A stretch of 64,000 bases of DNA from Paralcaligenes ureilyticus (lineage in GTDB: Bacteria; Pseudomonadota; Gammaproteobacteria; Burkholderiales; Burkholderiaceae_B). Positions 54,257 to 64,000 of the stretch are shown in pieces (positions within the stretch are counted from its first letter, which is position 1; every line of letters begins with the position of its first letter). Below the pieces are notes generated by a model. It was given only the letters and a program-made list of their open reading frames with translations. It did not search any database and was not told the DNA's origin. Where the stretch lies: assembly GCF_004346225.1 (NCBI RefSeq), contig NZ_SMAJ01000014.1, positions 1 through 64,000 on the forward strand, in the 5' to 3' direction. The translations under genes and the position numbers were made by a program.

Positions 54257-56182
54257 ATGGGCAAAATTATCGGCATCGACCTTGGCACCACCAATAGCTG
54301 TGTATCTGTTATTGAGGGCACCCAGGTCAAAATCATAGAAAATTCAGAAGGCGCACGTACTACGCCTTCCATCATCGCCTATATGGCGGACGGCGAAGTG
54401 CTGGTGGGCGCGCCGGCCAAACGGCAGGCGGTCACCAATCCCAAAAACACGCTTTACGCCGTCAAGCGTCTTATCGGCCGCAAGTACGACGAAAAAGCCG
54501 TGCAAAAAGACAAGCATCTGATGCCTTACAGCATCATCAAGGCCGATAATGGCGATGCCTGGGTTGAGGTGCAGGGCAAGAAACTGGCGCCTCCTCAGGT
54601 GTCAGCCGATGTGTTGCGCAAGATGAAGAAAACGGCCGAAGACTACCTGGGTGAAGAAGTCACCGAGGCGGTGATTACCGTTCCGGCCTATTTCAACGAC
54701 AGCCAGCGCCAGGCGACCAAAGACGCGGGCCGGATTGCCGGCCTGGAAGTCAAGCGCATCATCAATGAGCCCACCGCGGCAGCGTTGGCCTTTGGTATGG
54801 ACAAGGCCGAAAAGGGCGATCGCAAGATTGCGGTTTATGACCTGGGCGGGGGTACTTTCGATGTGTCGATCATTGAAATTGCCGACGTCGACGGTGAAAA
54901 ACAGTTCGAAGTGCTCTCCACCAATGGCGATACATTCCTGGGCGGCGAGGATTTCGATCAACGCATCATCGATTACATCATTGGTGAATTCAAGAAAGAA
55001 AGCGGCGTCGATCTGTCCAAAGACGTGCTGGCGTTGCAGCGTTTGAAGGAATCGGCTGAAAAGGCCAAGATCGAACTGTCTTCGGCACAGCAGACCGAAA
55101 TCAATCTGCCGTATATCACGGCCGATGCGTCGGGTCCCAAGCATTTGAACCTGAAGATCACGCGCGCCAAGCTGGAAGCCCTGGTTGAAGAGCTGATCGA
55201 GCGCACGATCGAGCCGTGCCGCATTGCCATTAAGGATGCGGGCGTCAAAGTGTCCGAGATCGACGACGTGATCCTGGTCGGCGGCATGACTCGCATGCCC
55301 AAGGTGCAGGAAAAAGTCAAAGAATTCTTTGGCAAAGAGCCGCGCAAAGACATCAACCCCGATGAAGCGGTTGCTGCCGGTGCGGCGATTCAAGGCTCGG
55401 TGCTGGCCGGCGATCGCAAAGACGTGCTGCTGCTCGATGTCACGCCTTTGTCGCTGGGCATTGAAACCCTGGGTGGCGTCATGACCAAGATGATCCACAA
55501 GAACACCACGGTTCCGACCCGGTTCTCGCAGGTGTTTTCCACGGCCGATGACAATCAGCCCGCGGTCACGATCAAGATATTCCAGGGCGAGCGCGAGATT
55601 GCTGCAGGCAACAAGGGCCTGGGCGAATTCAATCTTGAGGGCATTCCGCCTGCCTCGCGCGGCACGCCGCAAATCGAGGTGACGTTCGATATCGACGCCA
55701 ATGGCATTTTGCACGTGTCGGCCAAAGACAAGGGCACAGGCAAGGAAAACAAGATCACGATCAAGGCCAACTCCGGCTTGACCGACGCCGAGATCGAACG
55801 CATGGTGAAAGACGCCGAGGCCAACTCCGAGGAAGATCACCGTGTGGCCGAGCTTGCGCAGACGCGCAATCAGGCCGACGCGCTGGTGCACTCCACGCGC
55901 AAGTCGCTGGACGAATATGGTGACAAGCTTGACGCGGCTGAGAAAGAGTCGATCGAAAACGCCATCAAGGAGCTTCAGGAAACCCTGAAGGACGGCGACA
56001 AGGCGGCCATAGACGCCAAGGTCGAGGCCTTGTCCACCGCTTCGCAGAAATTGGGCGAAAAGATGTACGCCGATATGCAGGCGCAGGCGGCGGCGCAGCA
56101 GGGTGCTGCGGGGGCGGCTGAGGCTCCTGCCGACGAAAACGTGGTCGATGCCGACTTCAAAGAAGTCAAACGCGACCAATAA
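54257..56182 (+). CDS. dnaK: chaperone DnaK (Hsp70)
   Basis: 641 residues. The three Hsp70 signatures are intact: [33 protein letters not shown] and [17 protein letters not shown]. Substrate-binding domain from about 390 ([20 protein letters not shown]), helical lid, and a C-terminal tail ending [16 protein letters not shown]. Folds and protects proteins with DnaJ and GrpE. Confidence 0.98.
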   Translation: MGKIIGIDLGTTNSCVSVIEGTQVKIIENSEGARTTPSIIAYMADGEVLVGAPAKRQAVTNPKNTLYAVKRLIGRKYDEKAVQKDKHLMPYSIIKADNGDAWVEVQGKKLAPPQVSADVLRKMKKTAEDYLGEEVTEAVITVPAYFNDSQRQATKDAGRIAGLEVKRIINEPTAAALAFGMDKAEKGDRKIAVYDLGGGTFDVSIIEIADVDGEKQFEVLSTNGDTFLGGEDFDQRIIDYIIGEFKKESGVDLSKDVLALQRLKESAEKAKIELSSAQQTEINLPYITADASGPKHLNLKITRAKLEALVEELIERTIEPCRIAIKDAGVKVSEIDDVILVGGMTRMPKVQEKVKEFFGKEPRKDINPDEAVAAGAAIQGSVLAGDRKDVLLLDVTPLSLGIETLGGVMTKMIHKNTTVPTRFSQVFSTADDNQPAVTIKIFQGEREIAAGNKGLGEFNLEGIPPASRGTPQIEVTFDIDANGILHVSAKDKGTGKENKITIKANSGLTDAEIERMVKDAEANSEEDHRVAELAQTRNQADALVHSTRKSLDEYGDKLDAAEKESIENAIKELQETLKDGDKAAIDAKVEALSTASQKLGEKMYADMQAQAAAQQGAAGAAEAPADENVVDADFKEVKRDQ

Positions 56183-56287
56183 GGCCTAGGTATTAGCGGC
56201 CTCCAAGCCCGGTTTCTGGCGTTTTGCCGGAGATCGGGCGTTCTTGTTCCAGTATAAAAATAGGCGCCTTGTACGCCTGCAATCGAC

Positions 56288-57406
56288 ATGGCAAAACGCG
56301 ACTTTTACGAAATTCTGGGTGTGGCGAAAAACGCCTCCGACGATGAGATTAAAAAGGCTTATCGCAAGCTGGCAATGAAGTTCCACCCGGACCGTAACCC
56401 GGATAGCAAGGGAGCGGAAGAGAAGTTCAAAGAGGCCAAAGAGGCCTACGAGATGCTCTCTGACCCTGATAAGCGCAGCGCCTACGATCGTTTCGGCCAT
56501 GCGGGCGTCGATTCCAACGCAGGGGCGGGCGGCATGGGTGGAGCCGGCTTTGCCGATGCCTTTGGCGATATATTCGGCGAGATTTTTGGTGGTGCGGGCC
56601 GCCGCGGCGGCGGCCCGCAGATCTATCGGGGCGCCGACCTTAAATACACACTGGATATCAGCCTGGAGCAGGCGGCCAGCGGCTTTGACACCGAGATTCG
56701 CGTACCCAGCTGGGAAACCTGCGACACCTGTCACGGCTCGGGCGCCAAGCCGGGCACGCATCCCAAGACCTGCCACACTTGCAACGGCAGCGGCGCAGTG
56801 CGCATGCAGCAGGGTTTTTTCAGCGTGCAGCAAACGTGTCCCACCTGCCACGGCACCGGCAAAGAAATTACCGACCCTTGCGGCGCATGCGATGGCGTGG
56901 GCCGCACGCGCAAGAACAAAACCCTGCAGGTCAAGATCCCGGCCGGCATCGACGATGGCATGCGGATCCGCTCCTCGGGCAACGGCGAGCCGGGCGTCAA
57001 TGGAGGCCCTTCGGGCGACCTTTATGTGGAAATCCACTTAAAGCCGCACGGCATCTTCCAGCGCGACGGCGAGGATCTGCACTGCGAGCTGACGATTCCC
57101 TTTACCAGCGCAGCGCTGGGGGGAACGCTCGAGGTTCCCACCTTGGCGGGCAAGGGTGAAATCACCATTCCCGAAGGCACGCAAACAGGCAAGATCTTCC
57201 GCCTGCGCGGCAAAGGTATACGCGGCATACGGGCCAGCTATCCCGGCGATCTGTACTGCCATCTGTCGGTCGAAACCCCGGTGCGCCTCACCGAAGAGCA
57301 AAAGAAAATTTTGCGCCAGTTCGAGGCATCGTTGTCGCAAGGCGGAGAAAAACATTCCCCCCAGAGCGAATCCTGGACCGATCGCGTGAAGAATTTTTTT
57401 AGCTAG
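56288..57406 (+). CDS. dnaJ: chaperone DnaJ (Hsp40)
   Basis: 372 residues. J domain with [12 protein letters not shown] (HPD), a short Gly-rich stretch, four zinc-finger repeats ([42 protein letters not shown]) and C-terminal peptide-binding domains. It delivers clients to DnaK and stimulates its ATPase. 105 nt after dnaK, in the same operon. Confidence 0.98.
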   Translation: MAKRDFYEILGVAKNASDDEIKKAYRKLAMKFHPDRNPDSKGAEEKFKEAKEAYEMLSDPDKRSAYDRFGHAGVDSNAGAGGMGGAGFADAFGDIFGEIFGGAGRRGGGPQIYRGADLKYTLDISLEQAASGFDTEIRVPSWETCDTCHGSGAKPGTHPKTCHTCNGSGAVRMQQGFFSVQQTCPTCHGTGKEITDPCGACDGVGRTRKNKTLQVKIPAGIDDGMRIRSSGNGEPGVNGGPSGDLYVEIHLKPHGIFQRDGEDLHCELTIPFTSAALGGTLEVPTLAGKGEITIPEGTQTGKIFRLRGKGIRGIRASYPGDLYCHLSVETPVRLTEEQKKILRQFEASLSQGGEKHSPQSESWTDRVKNFFS

Positions 57407-57474
57407 CAGGGGGCGACCCTTGCGGTCGTCCGTCGTTGTTCGGTGGCTGTATCCCAAAAAACAAAATGGCACCC

Positions 57475-57539
57475 GCAAGGGGTGCCGCTACAAATACCTA
57501 CCGGTCGCTAATGTAGCGGCACCCCTTGTGGGTGCCATT
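57475..57539. repeat. dispersed palindromic repeat (copy C)
   Basis: AATGGCACCCGCAAGGGGTG ... CACCCCTTGTGGGTGCCATT, with CGCTACA/TGTAGCG inside. An almost perfect long inverted repeat between the convergent dnaJ and M16 protease genes, where it could serve as a bidirectional mRNA end. Confidence 0.82.
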
Positions 57540-57557
57540 ACCATCCCCAGCGCAAAA

Positions 57558-60305
57558 TCACTGCATCTTCGCCTCATCGCCCGCCACCGCAGTGCTGAAA
57601 TCAGCTGGCTTTAACACGTCCCGCAAGGCCGCGTTCACATCGTCGGCGGTCAGGCCGGCCAGCTTTTTATCCATTTGCGCCGACCATTCGAACGTACGAT
57701 TCTGCTGCAGATAGCCGATCCATGTACGCGCCAGCACGCCGTCCTGTGCTCGGGCCAGCTTGCGGTAATTCAGAAGGGCGTGGATGCCTTCTTGCACTTC
57801 TTTGGCGCTGAACCCGTCCTTCAGTGCGCGCGCCAACTCTTCATGCACCGCTTTCTGCAGGCGTTGGCTGTTTTGCGGCGCTTGTATGGCGTAGATGGAC
57901 CAGTCACCCGAGGGTTCGTAGGCCGACGCGTCCAACACGCTGCGGACGTCGTAGGACAACCCATCCTTGACCCGGACGCGGTTCCACAGGCGCGAGGTCT
58001 CCGACCCGCCCAGCAAATAGTTGGCCAGGTACAGAGCCGGGAAGCGCGGATCGGTATCCTGGACGTTGATTGGCAGAGTGGTCAGGAAAAACGCGTTGGC
58101 CTTGTCGGGGGTATTGATATTGAAGGTCTTGGCGTTTACCGCATGATAAGGATCCGGAACGCGGGTGTAGGCGGGAGCCTTTTTCCAGCCTTCGATACCC
58201 TTGGTCAATGCCGCCCTGGCCGCGTCCGCATCGAAGGCGCCAACCGCGGCGAATTCTATGTTTCCGGCACCGTAGAATTTTTGATGAAAGTCCAGTAAGT
58301 CCTGCCGTTTCAAGGCGGCAATACGGCTTAGCGACTCAGCAAATGTAGGGGTATAGCGGATGTCGTCGCCGGGCCAGGGATCGGTATGGCGTGTCAACGT
58401 GCGTGAGGCCAGGGCGCTGGGTTCGGACATCGCATTTTTAATGGAGGTGGCCATTTCCAGTTGATAATCGGCCACCTCTTTGGCCGGGAAGTCGGCATTG
58501 CGCACGATGTCCAGCACCAGTTCAATCAAGGCTGGAAGATGATCGCGGGTGGTCGACATACCGACAGCCACCGCGCCGCCCGCGCCATCGAAATTGACAC
58601 TCGCCTGCAGCGCATCCAGCTTGTCCTGGATTTCCTGACGCGACAGTTTATCGGTGCCGCGATCCAGCAAGGCTGCAACGCCATTGGCGGCGGTGCGCCG
58701 GCCTTTCAGTTCATCGACATTGCCGAAGTGGATCATCAATTTGGCCTGGACCCGATCGCCTCGCGTGGGCTTGGGCAAGAGGGCAAGCTTGATCGTGCCG
58801 TTGGGCAAAACCAGGGGCGTGCGCTGCGTGCTGTCATTGATATGGGCGGGGCTTGGGTCGAAGGCAGCGGTCGCTTTAGGCGCTTCGCCGCCCTTGTAAT
58901 CCTGGAACAAGGCGCTCAGGTCGATCTTTCCAGGAGTGGGTGCGCGTACGGGTTTGTCGGTGGGTATATACACACCGTTGGTGCGATTGCTGCGCACCAG
59001 ATAGGCCTGGGTTTCCTGTTGGACCTGGGCGAGGGTTGTTTTCTCGACCTGATCCCGTTGCAGGAAGAACAGGCGCCAATCGCCATCGGCCGCCGCTTCT
59101 GAAAGCGCGCCCGCCATGCTTTGCGGATCGGCGTACGTTTGTTGCCAATCGGTCAGCCATTTGCTGCGGATGCGATCCAGCTCGGCTTGTGTGAAAGGTT
59201 TTTTGGACAGCGACTCCAGCGTGTCGTTCAGTACCTGCAACGCCTTGGGCTGATCCATTCCCGGCTCCAGTTCCGCACCAAAAAGAGCATAGCCAGGTTG
59301 TTTCATGCTGGCGGCGAATGCAAAAACCCCCGTGCTTAATTTACTGTCGACCAAGGCATGGTAGAGCCGGCCGGAAGGCGTGTCGCCGAGGATGGCCACG
59401 CCCAGGTTGATGGGGGTGTAGTCCACGCTTGCTGCAGCCGGTATATGGTATAGGGCCGCAATCAAGGGGCTGCCGCCGGGGCGGCGCAGCGTGACTTCAC
59501 GCTCCCCGTCCTGCACCGGCTCGACCGTATACTCGGCCGGCAGGCTTCGGGCGGGCTTGGGGATTTTGTCGAAGGCCTGGGCGATGGTTTGCAAGGTCGT
59601 CGCGGGATCGAACTTGCCCGAAACAATCAGCACTGCATTATCGGGTTGGTAATACTCTTTGTAGAACGCCTTTAACTGTCCGACGTCGACGTTTTCTACG
59701 TCCGAGCGCGCGCCGATGGTGCTGTGGCCATAGTTGTGCCATTGATACGCAGTGGCCTGCATTTTCTGCATCAGAATTTGAAACGGATTATTTTCGCCGC
59801 TTTCCATTTCGTTGCGGACCACCGTCATTTCCGAATCCAGATCGCTTTTGGCGATCAGTGAATTCACCATGGCGTCGGCCTGCCAGCCCAGGAACCATGA
59901 GAGCGTAGCGGGGTTGGCGGCAAAGCTGGCGAAAAAATTGGTGCGGTCGCTGGAGGTGGACCCATTGGCTCGCAGCCCGCGTCTGGAAAATTCCGCCATG
60001 GCGTTATGCAGGGTAGGTGTGCCGCGAAACAGCATGTGCTCGAGCAGGTGCGCCATGCCCGTCTGGCCATAGTTTTCGTTGCGCGACCCCACCAGGTACG
60101 TCATGTTGACGGTCGTAGACGGTTTCGAATCGTCGGGCGCCAGTAAAACGCGCAGGCCGTTTTGCAAGGTGTATTCGGACACGCCTTCGACGGCGGGGCC
60201 TTGCGCGATGCCCGCCGGCAGTGTCAGTGCGTGGGCGGAAGTGGCCGCCAGGCCGCCGGCGAGAAGGGCACTCAGGCCAAGGGCTTTAATGGAACGTAGA
60301 AACAT
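57558..60305 (-). CDS. M16-family zinc metalloprotease (two-repeat, secreted)
   Basis: 915 residues. Signal peptide (LSALLAGGLAATSAHA). First M16 unit carries the inverted zinc motif in MAHLLEHMLFRGTP (HxxEH) with a downstream Glu (NEMESGENN). A second, inactive M16 unit starts near 500 (LVLPNGTIKLALLPKPTRGD). Pitrilysin/PqqL-like architecture; it degrades peptides in the periplasm. Specific role unknown. Confidence 0.92.
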   Translation of the reverse strand: MFLRSIKALGLSALLAGGLAATSAHALTLPAGIAQGPAVEGVSEYTLQNGLRVLLAPDDSKPSTTVNMTYLVGSRNENYGQTGMAHLLEHMLFRGTPTLHNAMAEFSRRGLRANGSTSSDRTNFFASFAANPATLSWFLGWQADAMVNSLIAKSDLDSEMTVVRNEMESGENNPFQILMQKMQATAYQWHNYGHSTIGARSDVENVDVGQLKAFYKEYYQPDNAVLIVSGKFDPATTLQTIAQAFDKIPKPARSLPAEYTVEPVQDGEREVTLRRPGGSPLIAALYHIPAAASVDYTPINLGVAILGDTPSGRLYHALVDSKLSTGVFAFAASMKQPGYALFGAELEPGMDQPKALQVLNDTLESLSKKPFTQAELDRIRSKWLTDWQQTYADPQSMAGALSEAAADGDWRLFFLQRDQVEKTTLAQVQQETQAYLVRSNRTNGVYIPTDKPVRAPTPGKIDLSALFQDYKGGEAPKATAAFDPSPAHINDSTQRTPLVLPNGTIKLALLPKPTRGDRVQAKLMIHFGNVDELKGRRTAANGVAALLDRGTDKLSRQEIQDKLDALQASVNFDGAGGAVAVGMSTTRDHLPALIELVLDIVRNADFPAKEVADYQLEMATSIKNAMSEPSALASRTLTRHTDPWPGDDIRYTPTFAESLSRIAALKRQDLLDFHQKFYGAGNIEFAAVGAFDADAARAALTKGIEGWKKAPAYTRVPDPYHAVNAKTFNINTPDKANAFFLTTLPINVQDTDPRFPALYLANYLLGGSETSRLWNRVRVKDGLSYDVRSVLDASAYEPSGDWSIYAIQAPQNSQRLQKAVHEELARALKDGFSAKEVQEGIHALLNYRKLARAQDGVLARTWIGYLQQNRTFEWSAQMDKKLAGLTADDVNAALRDVLKPADFSTAVAGDEAKMQ

Positions 60306-60323
60306 GCGTTTAGGTATCCGTGT

Positions 60324-61496
60324 TTATTTCGATAGATGCTGCATGGCGCGTTCGAGTCCGCTGACGGTAACGCCGTACATGCGGTCGTGCATGATATTTT
60401 TGATCAGTGCGATCGATTGCCGGTACTGCCAGTAACCTTCAGGTTCGGGATTGAGCCACACGGCCTTGGACCAGGTATCGAGCAGGCGCTGCAACCAGGC
60501 GGCGCCGGTTTCCTTGTTGTTGTGTTCGACCGAGCCCCCCGGGTGCAGAATTTCGTAGGGGCTCATGGTGGCGTCGCCCACAATGATCAGGCGCCAATCG
60601 TCATTATATCGGCGCAAAATATCCCACGTGTCAAAGCGCTCGCTATAACGCCGGCGGTTGTTTTGCCACAGCGACTCGTATGGGCAATTGTGGAAGTAGT
60701 ACACCTCCAGGTGCCGGAATTCGCTGCGCGCGGCTGAAAACAATTCTTCAACGCGTGCAATGTGTTCATCCATGCTGCCGCCCACATCCAGCAGCATCAG
60801 CACTTTGACGGTGTTGTGGCGTTCGGGAACCATTTGCAGGTCGAGAAAGCCGGCGTTTTTTGCCGTTTTGAGAATGGTGTGGTCCAGGTCGAGCTCAAGT
60901 TCGGCGCCTTCGCGCGCAAAGTGGCGCAGCCGCCGCAGGGCCATTTTAAAATTGCGTATGCCAAGCTCTTGCTGGTCATCGTAGTCGCGGAACTCGCGCT
61001 TTTCCCATACTTTGACGGCGCTGTGGTTGCCGCCCGACGGGCCGCCCACGCGTATGCCTTCCGGGTGGTAGCCGCCGTGTCCGAAGGGCGACGAGCCGCC
61101 CGTGCCTATCCATTTGCTGCCGCCGGCGTGGCGCTCCTTTTGTTCCTCCAGACGCTCTTTGAAAAGCTCCATCAGTTTGTCCCAGCCCAGCTTCTCGATG
61201 GCCGCCTTGTCTTCCGGGCTGAGATTTTTCTGGAACTGCTTGATCAGCCAGTCCAGAGGGATTTCCTTATCGGCCGGAAACGCCGCTTCGACCTGCTTGT
61301 AGAAACTGGCGAAGGCCAGATCGTAGCGGTCGAACAGCGTCTCGTCCTTGACCAGGGTCATGCGCGCCAGTTGATAGAAATCATCCAGCGTGGGCGCCAT
61401 GACATCGCTGCGCAATACCTCGAGCAGCGTCAGGTATTCCTGCACTGACACCGGCAGCTTGTGGGCGCGCAGATGGTAGAAAAAATCAGTCAGCAT
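60324..61496 (-). CDS. VWA-domain protein (CoxE-like)
   Basis: 390 residues. The C-terminal half is a von Willebrand factor A domain with the MIDAS motif VLMLLDVGGSMDEH (DxGxS) and later LIIVGDATMSPYEI. The N-terminal half is the helical domain found in CoxE/YehP-like proteins. It is encoded 3' of a MoxR ATPase, a conserved pairing in which MoxR and VWA proteins act together to insert metals or remodel complexes. The target here is unknown. Overlaps the GNAT gene by 11 bp. Confidence 0.88.
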   Translation of the reverse strand: MLTDFFYHLRAHKLPVSVQEYLTLLEVLRSDVMAPTLDDFYQLARMTLVKDETLFDRYDLAFASFYKQVEAAFPADKEIPLDWLIKQFQKNLSPEDKAAIEKLGWDKLMELFKERLEEQKERHAGGSKWIGTGGSSPFGHGGYHPEGIRVGGPSGGNHSAVKVWEKREFRDYDDQQELGIRNFKMALRRLRHFAREGAELELDLDHTILKTAKNAGFLDLQMVPERHNTVKVLMLLDVGGSMDEHIARVEELFSAARSEFRHLEVYYFHNCPYESLWQNNRRRYSERFDTWDILRRYNDDWRLIIVGDATMSPYEILHPGGSVEHNNKETGAAWLQRLLDTWSKAVWLNPEPEGYWQYRQSIALIKNIMHDRMYGVTVSGLERAMQHLSK

Positions 61497-62106
61497 GGTG
61501 CCGGGTGAACTGGTATTCCAGTTGTTTTTCGATTTCAGGCCACTCGCCCACGCTCAGGCTATACATGACGGTATCGCGCACGGTGCCGTCGCGGCGCAAA
61601 GCGTGGTGGCGTAAAACACCGTCTTTGCGCGCGCCCAGCCGTTCGATGGCGCGCTGCGACGCGTGGTTGAAGTTGTCGGTGCGCCATCCCACCAGTTGTG
61701 CGCCCAGCGCGCCAAACGCATGGCGCAGCAACAAGAGCTTGCAAGCGGTGTTGACGTGGGTTCTTTGCCAACTGCGTGCGTACCAGGTGTAGCCGATTTC
61801 CAGCCGCGCCACGGCAGGAACGATGTCGTGATAGCGCGTGGTGCCAATGACTTTCTGGCTGCTTTCATCGACCACCGCAAAGGGCAGCATATGGCCCTCT
61901 TTGAACCCTTGCAGGGCGGCGCTGATGTACGCGGCGGCGGCGCCCGGTTCGGGCACCGATGTCACGCGTAGCTGCCAGAGCTTGCCGTCGGCGGCAGCGG
62001 CCTCCAGTTCGGGGGCATGAGCGGGCGCGAGCGGGACCAGCCGCACGCCGTATCCTTGCAATGTAGCGGGGGCCGGAGCCTGTCGAAATCCTTGGTCCTG
62101 GTTCAT
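61486..62106 (-). CDS. GNAT-family N-acetyltransferase (RimJ/RimL-like)
   Basis: 206 residues. LVPLAPAHAPELEAAAADG, RLEIGYTWYARSWQRTHVN (typical IGYW/Y...Q motif), the acetyl-CoA region NTACKLLLLRHAF, and GWRTDNFNHASQRAIERLGA with KDGVLRHHALRRDGTVRDTV. Likely acetylates a protein N-terminus or small amine. It lies between moxR-like and VWA genes with an 11-bp overlap on the VWA side. Confidence 0.88.
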   Translation of the reverse strand: MNQDQGFRQAPAPATLQGYGVRLVPLAPAHAPELEAAAADGKLWQLRVTSVPEPGAAAAYISAALQGFKEGHMLPFAVVDESSQKVIGTTRYHDIVPAVARLEIGYTWYARSWQRTHVNTACKLLLLRHAFGALGAQLVGWRTDNFNHASQRAIERLGARKDGVLRHHALRRDGTVRDTVMYSLSVGEWPEIEKQLEYQFTRHHAD

Positions 62107-62124
62107 GGCGTCTCGTGGTGAAGG

Positions 62125-62997
62125 TTAGCGACGTTGCCCGGCACGGGTCATGGCCGCCAGGCGCTGCAAGAGGGAGATGTCCTGTTCATTTTTCAATAAG
62201 GCCCCTGCCATCAGGGGAAGGTCGGCTGCCGTACTGTTGATCTGGCTTGCACTGATGGATTCATTCATCAGCAGCCGCAGCCAATCCAGGAATTCGGACG
62301 TGGAGGGTTTTTTCTTCAGGCCCGGCGCGTCGCGCAAAGCAAAGAAGGTGGTCAGCGCTGCGCCCAGCACGTCCTGCTTGATGTTGGGGTAATGCACCGC
62401 CACGATCTGGCGCATGGTGTCCTGGTCGGGGAAGGTGATGTAATGGAAAAAGCAGCGCCGCAAGAAGGCGTCGGGCAAGTCTTTTTCGTTGTTGGACGTA
62501 ATGATGATGAGCGGACGATGTTTGGCTCGTATGGTTTGCCGCGTCTCGTAGACGTAGAACTCCATGCGGTCGAGTTCCTGCAGCAGGTCGTTGGGGAATT
62601 CGATATCGGCCTTGTCGATTTCGTCGATCAGCACGACCCCGGGCTCGTCGGCGTCGAAAGCGCGCCACAGCACGCCGCGGATAATGTAATGACCGATGTC
62701 GCGCACTTTTTCGTCGCCCAGTTGCGAATCGCGCAGCCGCGATACGGCGTCGTACTCGTACAGGCCTTGATGCGCCTTGGTGGTGGACTTGATATGCCAT
62801 TGCAGCAAGGGGCGGTTCAGTGCCGCCGCAACTTCTTCGGCCAGCATTGTTTTGCCAGTGCCTGGTTCGCCTTTGATCAACAAGGGCCGCTGAAGTGTCA
62901 GCGCTGCGTTAACCGCCAGCTTCAGGTCATCGGTGGCGACATAGCGCTCGGTACCGGTGAAGCGTTCGGAAGAAAAAGCGGGGGAGGTCGAGCTCAT
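62125..62997 (-). CDS. MoxR-family AAA+ ATPase
   Basis: 290 residues. Walker A IKGEPGTGKTMLAEEVAAAL, Walker B GVVLIDEIDKADIEFPNDLL, sensor 1 IIITSNNEKDLPDAFLRRC with arginine finger. Works with a VWA partner encoded two genes downstream. Start of a three-gene operon with GNAT and VWA genes. Confidence 0.94.
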   Translation of the reverse strand: MSSTSPAFSSERFTGTERYVATDDLKLAVNAALTLQRPLLIKGEPGTGKTMLAEEVAAALNRPLLQWHIKSTTKAHQGLYEYDAVSRLRDSQLGDEKVRDIGHYIIRGVLWRAFDADEPGVVLIDEIDKADIEFPNDLLQELDRMEFYVYETRQTIRAKHRPLIIITSNNEKDLPDAFLRRCFFHYITFPDQDTMRQIVAVHYPNIKQDVLGAALTTFFALRDAPGLKKKPSTSEFLDWLRLLMNESISASQINSTAADLPLMAGALLKNEQDISLLQRLAAMTRAGQRR

Positions 62998-63138
62998 TTT
63001 GCGGTCCGTGTTTATAGGCAGCGAGACAATGCTGACAGCAGTTTCTAGATAGGATCATACAATTATCGTACAATCCAACGGTTTACCCGTCTGTATTTTA
63101 TTGACCGTTTTTTATTTACCGCTAAATCAAGAGCTAAC

Positions 63139-63495
63139 ATGAAGCTGCGAATTTCTATGACGCGTACGTTGTCTGCGCTAGCCGTAATGGCGTCCTGTGC
63201 AGTCGCTGGGCAGGCCTGGGCGGCCGATGCCGCACCGATAGTGGGCAACGCCAAGGCGGCCCTGGACAAAACCTCAATGTGTATAGGTTGCCACGGCATT
63301 CGCGACTATAAGGCCTCGTTCCCCGAGGTCTATCACGTGCCGAAAATTGCCGGCCAGAATGCCGACTACATTGTCGCCGCCTTAAAAGAATACGCCAGCG
63401 GCGCGCGTACGTTCCCCACCATGGAAGCCATCGCCAGGAGCTTGTCGCCGCAAGACATGGCCGATCTGGCCGCACATTATTCCAGCTTTAAATAA
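63139..63495 (+). CDS. periplasmic class I cytochrome c
   Basis: 118 residues. Signal peptide (LSALAVMASCAVAGQAWA) and one haem site SMCIGCHGIRDYK; distal Met probably in TFPTMEAIA. About 90 residues mature. Followed after 12 nt by a second cytochrome c; the two together form a cytochrome c4-like pair. Electron carrier in the periplasm. Confidence 0.92.
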   Translation: MKLRISMTRTLSALAVMASCAVAGQAWAADAAPIVGNAKAALDKTSMCIGCHGIRDYKASFPEVYHVPKIAGQNADYIVAALKEYASGARTFPTMEAIARSLSPQDMADLAAHYSSFK

Positions 63496-63507
63496 TCGAG
63501 GGCTCCC

Positions 63508-63870
63508 ATGAAAAATTTGTCTCTCGCCTTGGTGGGCGCACTCCTGTTATGTGCAGGCTCAATGGCTCAGGCCGCCGATCTGGCCGCAGGCCAGGCCGCG
63601 TTCGCAAAATTTAGCTGTGCGTCGTGCCACGGCGCCGATGCCAAAACACCGATCAGCCCTGCATATCCGATTCTGGCCGGCCAGCACCAAGATTACCTCA
63701 GCCATGCGCTGCACGCCTACAAGCGTGGGCAGGCCAATGCGCCCGCCTCGTCCAATTTGCGTAAAAACGCCACTATGGGCGCCATGGCTGCGCAACTGAC
63801 CGATGCCGACATCGCCAACATCACTGCCTGGCTAGCTACTCTGCCGTCGCCTTTGTCGGTTCAGCAATAG
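63508..63870 (+). CDS. periplasmic class I cytochrome c
   Basis: 120 residues. Signal peptide (ALVGALLLCAGSMAQA) and haem site FSCASCHGADAKTP; distal Met probably in KNATMGAMAAQ. The mature domain resembles one half of cytochrome c4, with YPILAGQHQDYLSHAL. It shares an operon with the preceding cytochrome. Partner oxidase or dehydrogenase is not in the window. Confidence 0.93.
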   Translation: MKNLSLALVGALLLCAGSMAQAADLAAGQAAFAKFSCASCHGADAKTPISPAYPILAGQHQDYLSHALHAYKRGQANAPASSNLRKNATMGAMAAQLTDADIANITAWLATLPSPLSVQQ

Positions 63871-63882
63871 GTTTTGCGAAGG

Positions 63883-63952
63883 TGGCACCCACAAGGGGTG
63901 CCGCTACATGATTCGCGGGCACGCTTTGTAGCGGCACCCCTTGTGGGTGCCA
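63883..63952. repeat. dispersed palindromic repeat (copy D)
   Basis: TGGCACCCACAAGGGGTGCC and its exact inverted partner ending GGCACCCCTTGTGGGTGCCA, with CGCTACA/TGTAGCG inside and a central GCGGGCACGC region. The most perfect copy, 12 nt after the second cytochrome stop. Confidence 0.85.
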
Positions 63953-64000
63953 TAAATCCTGGCGCCGCAACACAATCCAGCGCAAGAGCGCGCTACCCCC

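Noticed and set aside
54602-56179. 525-codon antisense open frame
   Set aside because: Shadow of dnaK caused by high GC at third codon positions; no family similarity.

Overview
The window looks like chromosome of a beta-proteobacterium of the Burkholderiales, most likely Alcaligenaceae (Bordetella/Achromobacter/Pusillimonas-like). The signs are three TctC/Bug-type periplasmic receptors, high-GC housekeeping genes, and the gene run bamE-fur-recN-nadK-hrcA-hemH-grpE-dnaK-dnaJ. The genus is an inference; no 16S rRNA gene is present.

Layout. (1) 0.3-12.9 kb: thiopurine methyltransferase, a Tat-exported phosphoesterase lipoprotein, an Asp/Glu-racemase family protein, a complete TctCBA tripartite tricarboxylate transporter, a LysR/Ldh2-dehydrogenase/cupin/TctC group, a CHRD protein, cytochrome b561 and a uracil-DNA glycosylase. 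(2) 12.9-23.8 kb, all on the minus strand and tightly overlapped: an ABC importer (binding protein, ATPase, permease), TetR regulator, SDR dehydrogenase, thiolase, a three-part biotin-dependent carboxylase (pyruvate/oxaloacetate-type carboxyltransferase, biotin carrier, biotin carboxylase), acyl-CoA ligase and thioesterase. The gene set fits secondary alcohol -> ketone -> beta-keto acid -> beta-ketoacyl-CoA -> thiolysis, and the carboxyltransferase lacks canonical metal ligands. (3) About 24.2-44.05 kb: a probable genomic island between 13-bp direct repeats of the tRNA-Cys 3' end. It holds transposase fragments, a LysR fragment, an M28 peptidase/amidase pair, an orphan ABC binding protein with LysR, and a second biotin cluster (TctC, CitE-like lyase, enolase-superfamily enzyme, PccB-like carboxyltransferase, ADP-forming acyl-CoA synthetase, TrmB-like regulator, small biotin carrier, biotin carboxylase). 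It also holds a truncated tRNA-Leu interrupted by a group I intron, a HigBA module, a broken winged-helix gene and a broken integrase. (4) 44.05-64 kb: conserved backbone with tRNA-Cys, tRNA-Gly, murB, dapB, bamE, fur, recN, nadK, hrcA, hemH, a gamma-carbonic anhydrase, grpE, a thioredoxin-like gene, dnaK, dnaJ, an M16 protease, a MoxR/GNAT/VWA group and two c-type cytochromes.

The most interesting content is the pair of unrelated biotin-dependent carboxylase clusters, each with its own uptake components and regulator, the group I intron whose 3' tRNA exon is missing, and the island boundary. A dispersed palindromic repeat (core GGCACCCCTTGTGGGTGCC) lies in several backbone intergenic gaps, and grpE and dnaK each have a good sigma-32 promoter.
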